Positions 44,943 through 55,003 of a stretch of 64,000 nucleotides of DNA are shown piece after piece. How positions within the stretch are numbered: position 1 is the first letter of the stretch; the number at the start of each line of letters is the position of its first letter. The DNA lies in NCBI GenBank assembly GCA_012932865.1, contig SAXG01000025.1, positions 62,001 to 126,000 on the forward strand, in the 5' to 3' direction. The notes beneath the pieces were generated by a model that had not been told where the DNA came from, made no database searches, and saw only the letters and a list, made by a program, of their open reading frames with translations. The stretch comes from Amylostereum areolatum. Its lineage: Eukaryota; Basidiomycota; Agaricomycetes; Russulales; Stereaceae. Both the position numbers and the translations under genes were made by a program.

Positions 44943-46883
44943 ATGGAAGATTGGCGCTCGCAAGTACAAGAATTCATCCCCATCAGCCACGACGCTATCA
45001 TCTCCCTCATCAACGAATCTAAAGACCCTTGGGCCTGGCACAATTGGAAGGTCGCCCTCGGCGTAGAAGAACTTGAAGACTCCGTCATAGACATCCACTT
45101 CTATCGCCTCAAAATAAGCGAACAAGGAAACGGAAACCTCTACGTCTACTCCTGCCCATACGTCACCTACCGCTACAAACTCGAGCAACCCCCAAAATCC
45201 TTCTACGCGCCCAACGAGAAAATACCAGTGGACACTCGACACACCCACCGCCTCCTTACACCAGGCAACACCCCCAGCCCCACACCAGAGCCAGAGGTCA
45301 TCGACCTCACCCACTTATAAACAATTCCCTCATTCGGACTCAACGGCTCCGACTCCAGTTCTGACTCCGACACCGACGTTGAGGACGAAAACTGCTACAT
45401 ATATCCCCTCCCTCTAGGCTTCACTGAACGAGGAAACAACTTCTTTGTCCAACTCGGAGACACCACTGTCGAAGTCGCCTTTGTAGCAACCCAAACAAGT
45501 GGCATCAGTTGGTACTTCGCCAACGAAAGCCAAGACGACCTCACTGAAGCCGACTTCAACCTCATCGCCGCCTCTGTCCTACCACCTGTCACCGACGAAG
45601 ACTTCTCCAACCTCGACGAACCAATCATGGCTGCCCAGTGGATCCGCACCGACCCCCAACCCCCTCTCCCCGCCGAACTTGCCAACTGCACCGAAATCGG
45701 TGGAACATGGAACATCGTCATCGGCCAAACTGGCTCTCCCTTCCAACACATGAATAACGGCACCGACGATGCCTGGCTCATGGAAGCAAATGGCCAATGG
45801 GTCGCCATCCCTGCCGTGCTTGTTGCTTCCCTCAACCTGCCACCCCCCACCATCAACGTCACGGCCCCCCCCATCACCGTCAACCCCCCTGCGGTCACTG
45901 TTAGTGCCCCAGCCGCCGCAGCCGCCAGACCCCCCCGAAAGAAAGTCCACGCGAAAACTCCTGAAGGCTTCTCTGGGAAACGAGAGGACTTCAATGACTG
46001 GATGCGGTCGTGCGAGGAATACATGCGAGCCGCTGAGGATGACCTCGTGACGGACAAGGACAAAGTCCTCTTCATTCTCACCTACATGACGGGGGAGGCA
46101 GCACGCACCTGGAAGGCCGAGTATGAGGATGCACACTTGGCCAATGGAGCCATGGTCGCCTGGGTGGACTTCCACAAAGCACTCAAAGGGGCCTTCACCG
46201 ACGTCAATGAGCAGCACCGTGCCGCAGTCGAACTGGACGGGTTCAAACAGACGAAGGGTACCACTGCCCATGAATACTTCGCCAAGTTCGAGCAACTCGC
46301 AAGGAAGGCAGGATACTCCACGGCGCAGGACCCTATCCACCTCATGCAGCTGCTCAAACACAACGTCTACTATCGGACCATCGACTCCATCTACGACAGT
46401 GGCCACGTTCCTCAGAAATATGAGGACCTCAAAGAGCGCATCATCCTGATCGACGGTCTGCGATAGGAGTGGGAGGACCTTAAGACCCAGCGCAGTGGAC
46501 CCGTGCAGAACCAAAAACCCAAAGGACAAGGATCGTCCAATGGGCAACAAGGGGGGCAGGTCCCATGGCGCCGCGATGGAACCGGCACGGTGCACGGTGG
46601 CAAAGGTCAGCCGATGGACGTCAACCGTGTCGACATCAAGGGGCGATGCTTCCGCTGCGGACAGAATGGCCACCAGGTGCGGGACTGCAGGGTGGACGTG
46701 AAGAACATCCGAGACATGTGGGGGAGGGACCGGTACACGGAACCACCAAAGCGGGAGGCTCGAGCACAGACGTTTGAGACGCCCACCGCCTGGGCTAGGA
46801 GCCTGTCGGCCGAAGATCGGAAAAGCGTGATGGACGCGCTTCAAGCTCAGCCGAAGGTGGAGGAGAAGAAGGAGGGTTTTTGA
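44943..46883 (+). CDS. Gypsy-2 gag frame with two in-frame stops
   Basis: One frame runs from ATG 44943 (MEDWRSQVQEF; open further upstream to 44796) to TGA 46881-46883, broken by TAA at 45318-45320 and TAG at 46464-46466. Segment 2 has its own ATG at 45627 (MAAQWIRTDPQ) and the capsid-like part (TPEGFSGKREDFNDWM; FAKFEQLARKAGYST). Segment 3 has the CCHC knuckle CFRCGQNGHQVRDC. The text between TAA and ATG 45627 (SWYFANESQDDLTEADFNLI) resembles the matching stretch of Gypsy-1 (DWYFDDRDEQPYVEESDF), so it seems to be selected as protein although it follows a stop. Confidence 0.75.
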
Positions 46884-49138
46884 GGGGGCTGACGATGTAC
46901 ACGGCATCTGAAGCCCAAGTTTCTGTTTCTCGCTCGTCCTGGTTTTGTGGCGCCTCGGTGGCCTGGTTCTCGTTTACATATGCGCATTGTTGATTCGGAC
47001 TGTACTACTACGGGGGATATCCCCATTATGACTTCTCTTACGGACTCTATCGGTACGGGCACGCGTCCCGTTGTTATTTTAGATACTCAGGCCTTCGATT
47101 TGTGAGCCTTCGGCTTTGGATATGGCTTCGGTTTCGGCTTCAGTTTTGGATACGGCTTTGGATACGGACTCGGTTTTGGATATGGACCCTGTGAAGTCAG
47201 GGACAACGCCGTGCGATGGAAGGGGCACGGCGCCCAAATCATGTTATATGGCACCTGGAACGGCTCAATGGACGCTTCGTCGCTTAAGGGAAGACAAACC
47301 CGAAAGTGCGATTGCAATCCTTCGCATCTGGACACACCACCGACGCCGTGACGAGGCTACTTATGAAGCCATCAAGGATATAACTGGCATAGGGAGACGA
47401 GTTAGCATGTCAAGCTCTACTAGAGCTCGCCACTCCTATGCAGTTCATACGCTCCTCCAGCGCCAAGGAACAAACGGTCATTCCCACACAACTGGTGGTA
47501 GATTCCAAGCGCATTGTCAAAGCTCTCGCACTCCTGGACAGTGGTTGCACTGGCTCGTGTATCAACACGAAGTTCGTGCAGGAAAATCACATCCCCACGC
47601 GACGGACTGCTCGCCCAATCCCTAGTACGAAATGCAGACGGCACTCTCAACAGCAGGAGGTCCCATTCACGGAATATGTCACACTTCGTCCTAAATATTC
47701 AAGACCATGAAGAAAACATTGACCTGGCGGTCTCCAATCTAGGAGATACGGACCTTTTTCATTGGACATGAGTGGCTAAAGAAGCACAACCCTCAGCATC
47801 GACTGGAAATCCGGGTCAATTGAATTCGACCGATGCCCTATCAGCTGCTCTCGTCCCCCTCCCCTCCTCAATATCGATGATGATGAAGAAGAGGAGGAAG
47901 AGCCAGTCCACATGGAAAAGGACGAGCAGCTGTTTGCTTTCGACTGGGATGGCTACAAAGCGACATACCACATCCGGACCCATGCATCAGGACATTGCAA
48001 TTGAAGAGCACGCTAAGAAAAAGGAACAGACCTTCTCTGAGCGAGTCCCAACGGCGTACCACGAATTCAAGGACATCTTTGACAAAGACGACTTCGACAA
48101 GCTCCCTGAGCGACGCCCATGGGACCACGCCATTGAGCTCACTCCTAACTTCAAACCGGTTGATTGCAAAGTTTACCCCCTCACATTGGACGAGCAGAAG
48201 CAACTGGACGCCTTTCTGGAAGAGAACCTGAGATCTGGCCGGATCCAACCGTCCAAATCACCCATGGCCTCCCCATTCTTCTTCATCAAGAAAAAAGACG
48301 GCTCGCTACGTCCTGTGCAGGACTATCGAAAGCTCAATGAGATGACAATAAAGAACCGTTACCCGCTCCCGCTCATCCAAGAGTTAGGTTGATAAGCTTA
48401 AAGGAGCACGGCACTTTACCAAGCTCGATGTCCGATGGGGGTACAACAATGTTCGGATTAAAGAAGGGGACGAGTGGAAAGCTGCATTCCGCACGAACAA
48501 AGGTCTCTACGAGCCTACGGTCATGTTCTTTGGACTCACCAACTCCCCGTCTACGTTCCAAGCCATGATGAATGACCTGTTCAAAGACTTGATCCACCAA
48601 GGAGTCGTGGTCGTCTATTTGGACGACATCCTCATCTTCACACATACGCTAGAAGAACATCGTCGAATAGTCAAGGAGGTCCTTCGGATCCTGCGAGAGA
48701 AACAAACTCTATCTGAAGCCAGAAAAGTGCGAGTTTGAGAAGGCAGAAATCGAATACCTGGGCATGATTGTCGGCGGAGGAAGGGTTCGCATGGATCCAG
48801 CAAAGGTCGCGGCAATCACCAATTGGCCAGCCCCCAAAACGAAGAAACAACTTCAATCATTTTTGGGCTTTTGCAACTTCTACCGTCGCTTTATCAAGGA
48901 CTTCAGTGGCATTGCTCACCCAATGACTAAACTCACTGGGAAGACTGGAATGGGTCTGGGACACCCCACAGCAGGAGGCTTCTGAGGAACTCAAGCGACG
49001 TATAACATCGCAGCCAGTTCTAGCAATCCCTACAGACGATGGACAGTTCCGTGTCGAGGCGGACTCCTCTGACTATGCCACGGGCGCGGTACTTTCGCAA
49101 CAACAGGACAATGGCAAATGGCACCCTGGTCGCCTTCC
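46884..49138 (+). pseudogene. Gypsy-2 pol 5' part, multiply frameshifted
   Basis: Protease (LALLDSGCTGSCINTKF, about 47530) and reverse transcriptase ([28 protein letters not shown], about 48619) are clear but spread over all three frames. Compared with the expected protein, single extra bases occur near 47611, 47665, 47693, 47755, 47793, 47991, 48387, 48705, 48950 and 49127; I found no missing bases. From about 46884 to 47430 the frame after gag is uncertain; 47103-47190 is a short Gly/Phe/Tyr-type tandem repeat. Confidence 0.8.
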
Positions 49139-51069
49139 TCTCAAAGTCCCTCAGCGAAGCTGAGAGGAACTATGAGATTTATGACAAGGAATTACTGGCT
49201 ATCATGACGGCGCTAGAGGAATGGAGACAATACCTCATGGGGGCACGACAGGAGTTTGAAATCTGGTCGGATCATCGCAATCTCACGTACTTCCGCAAGG
49301 CGCAGAAGCTAAATCGGAGACAAGCACGATGGTTAACGGAGCTACAAGAGTATCATTGTACGCTACTCCACAAGCCTGGCAAAACAATGGGTAAACCCGA
49401 TGCTATTTCCCGACTAGCGGGCCTTGAGAAGGGGGAGAAAGACAATGAAAACATTGTCCTCCTGAAACCAGAACTCTTTCGCGCCCTCAACCATGCAGGA
49501 ATTATAACCAATGGACCTGACAATGTCTTCATTGAGCGGATTCAGGAGGCTACCTTACTCCGAGACCATGCAGTAGAACGCGCCTTAGCACTCAAAGTGA
49601 AGGGATGGCTGGAACACGCAGATGGAACGATCACCTGGCAACACAGACTCTATGTCCCAAGAGACAAAGGACTCCGTGCAGACATCATCCAAGCTCATCA
49701 TGACGGCCCGCTTGTCGGTCACCCAGGACGATACAAGACCCATGAGCTCATCACGCGCAACTACTGGTGGCCTGCCATTAGAGACGATGTCCGGAAATAT
49801 GTTGAAGGATGTGAGACCTGCCAACGTACCAAGATTAGACATGATCGCATTGCCGCTCCACTCCACCCACATGACCCGCCACAAGCGCCTTGGGAGCATG
49901 TATCCATCGACTTTGTCATGCCGCTCCCAGTCTCGGATGGAAAAGACGCCATCTGCAATGTGAACTGCATGGGTACCAAGCAGGTTGTATTCTGGGCCAC
50001 GACCAAAGACCTAACGGAGGACGAACTCGCCTTCGAGTACCTACGCGAGGTGGTCCCCCATCATGGAATTCCTAGAAAGATCGTCAGCGACCGTGGCAGC
50101 GTGTTTGTCTCCAAATTCACCACAGCATTGTTCCAACTGTTAGGCATTGAAGGGAACCCGTCCACGGCGTATCACCCTCAGACGGACGGACAGACCGAAC
50201 GCTCCAACATGACCATGGAAAACTACCTTCGCATCTTCGTCAATCAACGACAGGACAATTGGACACGTTACCTCCCACTTGCCATGACTGCACTCAACAA
50301 CATGGTCCATAGTTCGATTGGGATGTCTCCCAACTTTGCCAACTATGGTCGGGAACTCTACCTGGGGACAAACCCTCGACGTGAGACAGACAACCCATCG
50401 GCGAACGAGTTTGCACAACGCATGCGAGACATCTATGAGGAAGCCCGCTCTGCGCTAAAGGCAGCACAGGACGATCAAAAGCGCTTTTACGATCGCAAGA
50501 AGGACGAACCAATAGATTACAAAATTGGCGACTTCGTCTGGCTGGAAGCCAAGACCAGAGATGGCCAAACCGTAATCAAAACGGCACGTCCTATGCAAAA
50601 GCTAGATGACAAGCACTTTGGTCCTTTCGAAATCCTGGAAAAAGTCGGAGCATCGGCTTACAAGCTTCACCTCCCTACATCCTGGTCACGAAAACATCCG
50701 GTCTTCAACGAGTCCCTCCTATCTCCACACAACGGTCCCGCCTTTGACAATCAGAAAGCACCTACACCTCCACCGCCAGAGTTAGTCCAAGGAGAGGAAG
50801 TCTATGAGGTCGAAAAGATTATAGACTCCAAGAAGGTTGGTCGCGGCTTCAAGTACCTCGTCAAATGGAAAGGCTACCCAGACAATGACAATACTTGGGA
50901 GCCTCTCACCAATCTCCAGAATGCCAAGAAACGCATTGACGACTTCCACCGTGAACATCCGGGTGCCCCGAAACCTGCACGCCTTAATCGTTGGAAACTC
51001 CTGTCGGAGGAAGAAACTGGATCTGATTACGACGAGGACGTCGAATCTAAGGAAGGGGTGATGTCATGA
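49128..51069 (+). CDS. Gypsy-2 pol 3' part: RNase H, integrase, chromodomain
   Basis: An uninterrupted frame (open from 49039) starts to match the family at VAFLSKSLSEAERNYEIYDK. RNase H: YDKELLAIMTALEEW, WSDHRNLTYF. Integrase: zinc region (HPGRYKTHELITRNYWWPA, CETCQRTK), core D,D,E in HVSIDFVMPLP, IVSDRGSVF and QTDGQTERSNMTMENYL. Chromodomain: VYEVEKIIDSKKV and YLVKWKGYPDNDNTWEPL. It stops with TGA at 51067-51069 just inside the 3' LTR. Without a matching upstream frame the product is not expressed as a normal polyprotein in this copy. Confidence 0.85.
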
Positions 51070-51519
51070 ACGGTCTATAATTTTCTTTTTACTTTACATC
51101 GGTTACACGCTTTAGGACTTATTGACTTATCACCGGTCCGGCTCCACCTTGGCCCGGACCCGGCTCATCTATATCCCGCCCGGACCCACGTGACTCATCT
51201 CGGTCCGGGTCTGACTCCTTTCTCTTGACTCATGCTGTACGATACTGACTCATGCTGTGCTCTTTTACATACGACTGCTTACTTATACTTGGTCTGCTTA
51301 CTGATCGCCGTGTATTGGTTGCTTACCTAAGTCTCTCTCCTCTTGTGTATATAAGGCTCGCTCTCGCTGTACATATTCCTTATCTCGAGCTAGTCAATTC
51401 TACCGACTTTGCTTGCTTTCCCTCGTCTGTTGCCGTGTCTGATCGGCTCCCCTCTGTCGTCCTCATCTTCTAGTCAGCTATGTCGTAACTTGGTGCCGTC
51501 GCACTAGTCGTTGCTGACA
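51062..51519 (+). repeat. Gypsy-2 3' LTR
   Basis: 458 bp, almost identical to 44010-44467. It is followed by the target-site copy cgcaa. Confidence 0.95.
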
Positions 51520-51903
51520 CGCAATCTCCTTCGAGAACCACGATTCAAGATTTTCGGACGGCTTGCAAATGAGTACGCGGTCGACATGTTCAGTCGAAAC
51601 ATCGAGGGGCGACTGAACTATATACGGGCGAATCAAAAACGGCTTTGAGATGAAGAGGCCGCACTTATGGGTGTCTCCGATGTCTCCGATGCGGAGAACG
51701 TCTACCTGCCCGCTTCCTTCTTAGGTTCCAAGCATTGGTCATCAGACCAGGTTGCGGACTCACTAGCCATTGCTGCTGCATTGGGACCGCCAACATTTTT
51801 CATAACCATGACCTGTAATGCGCAATGGCCGGAGATCACGTCGGAACTCCTCCCTAACCAGGGATATCAAGATCGGCCTGAACTCGTCTGTCGCGTGTTC
51901 ACA

Positions 51904-52014
51904 ATATTCAGTTACTTTTACCTTATATACATGGAATACCCCACGAGGTGAAACCAGGAGCCGAGTCGGCTCACCCCACGTTGGCCCACGGGGGTCTTCC
52001 TGGCGGTGCACACA
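51904..52014. other. Junction between Helitron remnant and truncated Gypsy-2
   Basis: About 110 bp that match neither neighbour by eye; the Helitron text stops just before it. Confidence 0.4.
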
Positions 52015-52572
52015 GGTGCCCCGAAACCTGCACGCCTTAATCGTTGGGAACTCCTGGCGGAAGAGGAAGCTGGATCTGATTGCGACGAGGACGTCGAATC
52101 TAAGGAAGGGGTGATGTCATGAACGGTCTATAATTTTCTTTTTTACTTTACATCGGTTACACGCTTTAGGACTTATTGGCTTATCACCGGTCCGGCTCCA
52201 CTTCGGCCCGGACCCGGTTCATCTATATCCCACCCGGGCCCACGTGACTCATCTCGGCCCGGGTCTGACTCCTTTCTCTTGACTCATGCTGTACGATACT
52301 GACTCATGCTGTGCTCTTTTACATACGACTGCTTACTTATACTTGGTCTGCTTACTGATCGCCGTGTATTGGTTGCTTACCTAAGTCTCTCTCCTCTTGT
52401 GTATATAAGGCTCGCTCTCGCTGTACATATTCCTTATCTCGAGCTAGTCAATTCTACCGACTTTGCTTGCTTTCCCTTGTCTGTCGCCGTGTCTGATCGG
52501 CTCCCCTCTGTCGTCCTCTTCCTCTGTCAGCTTTGTCGTAACTTGGTGCTGTCGCACTAGTCGTTGCTGACA
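52015..52572 (+). mobile_element. 5'-truncated Gypsy-2 copy (pol end plus LTR)
   Basis: 52015-52114 matches 50962-51061 (ggtgccccgaaacctgcacg onward, with a few substitutions), and 52115-52572 is a third 458-bp copy of the Gypsy-2 LTR. The rest of the element is absent. It may derive from unequal recombination or an incomplete insertion. Substitutions relative to the other two LTRs (for example cccacccgggccc for cccgcccggaccc) show that it is the older or a separate copy. Confidence 0.9.
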
Positions 52573-53165
52573 TGCCCACTCTTCGAAGATCATCGACACC
52601 ACCTCCGCACCGCCTCGCGCACTCTTTCCACCCCCTTCATCCTAGGCACCCAAACCGGTCTGCCGCGCCGGCGTTCGAGGCAAATACTCGGGACGGGATA
52701 TCGGCCAGATATCACAATATCCGGCCAATATCCCCCTGCGGGATAGAGCTGGATAGAGGACGGGCAGCCGACTTATCCACTCGTGTCCTCCCAGTATCCA
52801 ACGGGGTCTATCCCGCTTGCATTACTGTATCAATCCCGCTTTCTTCACGCTTCCGCTCTCCCTCTGCTGCACTAGAAACGATGTACTGCATATATGTACG
52901 ACTACTTCCTATACGAGTACATGATTGTGGAACCTCTTCTCCCGAGCCCCGATTCCAGCCACCGCGTTGCGCCTCGTCGAAGAAAGGAGCCTGCAGATCC
53001 TTGAAGAACTCCCGCGCATGAGAATTTGACACACACCACATCCCACACATCAAAGGACAGACGTGTCGATAGGTCACTCTTGGGTCACTCAATGCCACCT
53101 GCCTTTGAATCAATCACCGGATTGAGAACACAGAACAAAAGAGCGTACCGAATCCCGCCCGGTTG
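52573..53165. other. Intergenic, nothing recognised
   Basis: Contains gatatcggccagatatc-type short inverted words (52690-52740) but no supported gene. Confidence 0.4.
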
Positions 53166-53172
53166 CTAGTCC

Positions 53173-53940
53173 TTGAATCAATTCTCCGTTGCAAGAAACA
53201 TGTGTGTCAACATGGAGGATTGTCTGCCGATGGATCCGAAGCTCACCTCAAACCATGCAAACCCTTGCTCGCCCCTACCCCACGTAATTCCTCTGCAGAC
53301 AGGAAACGGTGAGATGTCTGCTGGTTTGTCTCCTGCGACAGCAAAATCACTTACCGTCTTCGTCACAGCCATATTGTGTCGCCACCCTCCTGAATCGCCC
53401 CCGTCAGACGTGTTTGTGCATGCCAGCCCTGCACTGCTGTTTGCACCGTCGACAGGCCCGCATGTTTCGTTTGTGGAACAAGGTGAGTATATTGGGTAGA
53501 TGGTGAACAACAAAGAAACTAACCGATCATGCGGTTCCCCTCTCCTCTCTCAAAGGGAGAGCGCGCCAGTCTGAAATGTACGCGGCGTCTCGCACAATAC
53601 GGCGCACCCCGCCAGATATGTCTGCAGAGAATATAGAGGTTGTTCTCGCACAAAGAGAATCAGTGCTCACCACGCGGCCCCGCGTCCCGAAAAAGAAATG
53701 GTTTCCAATCGATATTCGGAGGACCGTAAGCAGAGTGCGAGGCAATGCGTCGCGTCGCACGCGCTTATGACGCGAGGGGAAGGTGTCGTCGGTTTTAGGT
53801 GGTATCATGATGTATGCGCTTGAGTTTTTTTTACTCACCTTGGCTAAGTGACCATCCGAGGCGCCCTCCGGCTCCGAATCCACCGCTGAAAATGCGTCTT
53901 CATGAGAGGATTTTATGGTATTGTTGACGTGGGCCAATGG
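53173..53940 (-). other. Possible spliced gene, strand uncertain
   Basis: The minus strand has GT-AG candidates (gtgagtaaaaa near 53838; gtaagtgattttg near 53352) that separate protein-like pieces such as SEPEGASDGHLAK and LLTVLRISIGNHFFFGTRG. The plus strand also has a 108-codon frame at 53173-53499. I do not recognise either product. Confidence 0.3.
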
Positions 53941-55003
53941 AACGGGGCCGAGGGGGGGAAGATTTGACGGTCACCGAGGGCTGAGTGCATACACCCACTC
54001 AAATAGATGTGTATGCACCAAGAAGCAGTCTTATAAGGGTAATTTCTTGGATTGCAGTTGAGCAATGTTGTCTCTTGAAGTACAGGCGCAATGAATGGGT
54101 GTTAATATTGAGAGGGGAGGACGGAGATGGCAGGACTGAAGGCGAGTCGACGCGCGAGCGCGACTTATAACTTTTATGTCCCCTCCAGGATATTTCGCTT
54201 GAAGTCCGGTGCCGGCCCTCGCCAAGTTCGTCGGCGCAACGCGCGCTTTCGCCAAGGTAGCCCCGATTGAACCTCCCCCCTCCCCCCGAACCTGACGACG
54301 TGGACCCAGGATAATTTCTATTAGACTACTCTACTCATGACTACATCTCACCCCTCCTGCAATACAACAGCCCTCATATGACACTCATACAACCCACCTC
54401 CCTTACACACTACCATACTGCCGCATTTAGTCTACGTACTTGACGCGGGATATAAATGTATTTAATGAATATAAATATAAATATAAGATCACGTGGAATG
54501 GCTCGGCAATTCCAGCCCTAGGGTCCAAGCTCCAAGGCGCGTCGAAATTGGAGGAGACTACCTCAGCCTGTCCACTCGCGCTCCCTCATCGTCCCCCTCC
54601 CCCCTTCCCCCTCTTCCCTTCGGCGCCGTCGAGCTCGTGCAAACGGTGCAAGCGTCGACGCTGTACGCAATACTGTTGACGCGGGCGCTAGTAAAACTTT
54701 GGGCCTGCTTTCCGGCTTTCAGGCCTCAGGAAGTCCGTCTCCGCGAGGTTCAGCTTCCCCTCAAAATTCAAGGCACACGTTGTACTTTCTTCACTCTCAC
54801 AAAACCGCGAGCCCGCCCCCGACCTCCTCTCGATGGAAGGTCTTAGCGGAGCGAGTGCATCTGTGGGGGCTACTACGGTAATGCTGCTCTTCCATCGTCC
54901 GAAATCCATGGCTGAACTCCTTTATTCACAGACGACTCTGAGAGGACCGCCGCACCCTTCGTTCGTCCCCTTCACCCCCCCCTCTCCTGAACGGCCTTCC
55001 GCG
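53941..55003. other. Upstream region of the 844-residue gene
   Basis: 54460-54490 is AT-rich (aatataaatataaatataag). A frame runs in from ATG 54833 and could extend the next gene by 57 codons; a ttattcacag acceptor at about 54921-54930 suggests that part of it is an intron. Confidence 0.4.

Larger units (their letters stand above)
44010..51519 (+). mobile_element. Gypsy-2: chromovirus LTR retrotransposon
   Basis: Two 458-bp LTRs (44010-44467 and 51062-51519) start TGTCATGAACGG and end GTTGCTGACA; I count about three differences. The 5-bp duplication cgcaa lies at 44005-44009 and 51520-51524. A purine tract (aaggaaggggtga) precedes the 3' LTR. Inside are a gag frame with two in-frame stops, a protease-RT part broken by many single-base insertions, and an intact RNase H-integrase-chromodomain frame. 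It is inserted in the Helitron transposase. Confidence 0.95.
43138..51903 (+). pseudogene. Helitron transposase (N-terminal part), split by Gypsy-2
   Basis: The frame 43138-44009 carries a CPHCG...GFCCGPNGK zinc-like start, FASLETTHAFPS, FLAIQGKVYHRV and YPLLFPHATLGWG. After Gypsy-2 it resumes at 51520/51525 in the same frame (MWHYRRN, then LLREPRFKIFGRL, YLPASFLGSKHW and FFITMTCNAQWPEITSELL). This is the N-terminal region of Helitron Rep/helicase proteins. One TGA interrupts it near 51648 (QKRL-stop-DEEAAL). The HUH nuclease core and the Pif1 helicase are missing; text is lost after RPELVCRVF at about 51900. It is a dead, truncated element. Confidence 0.85.
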
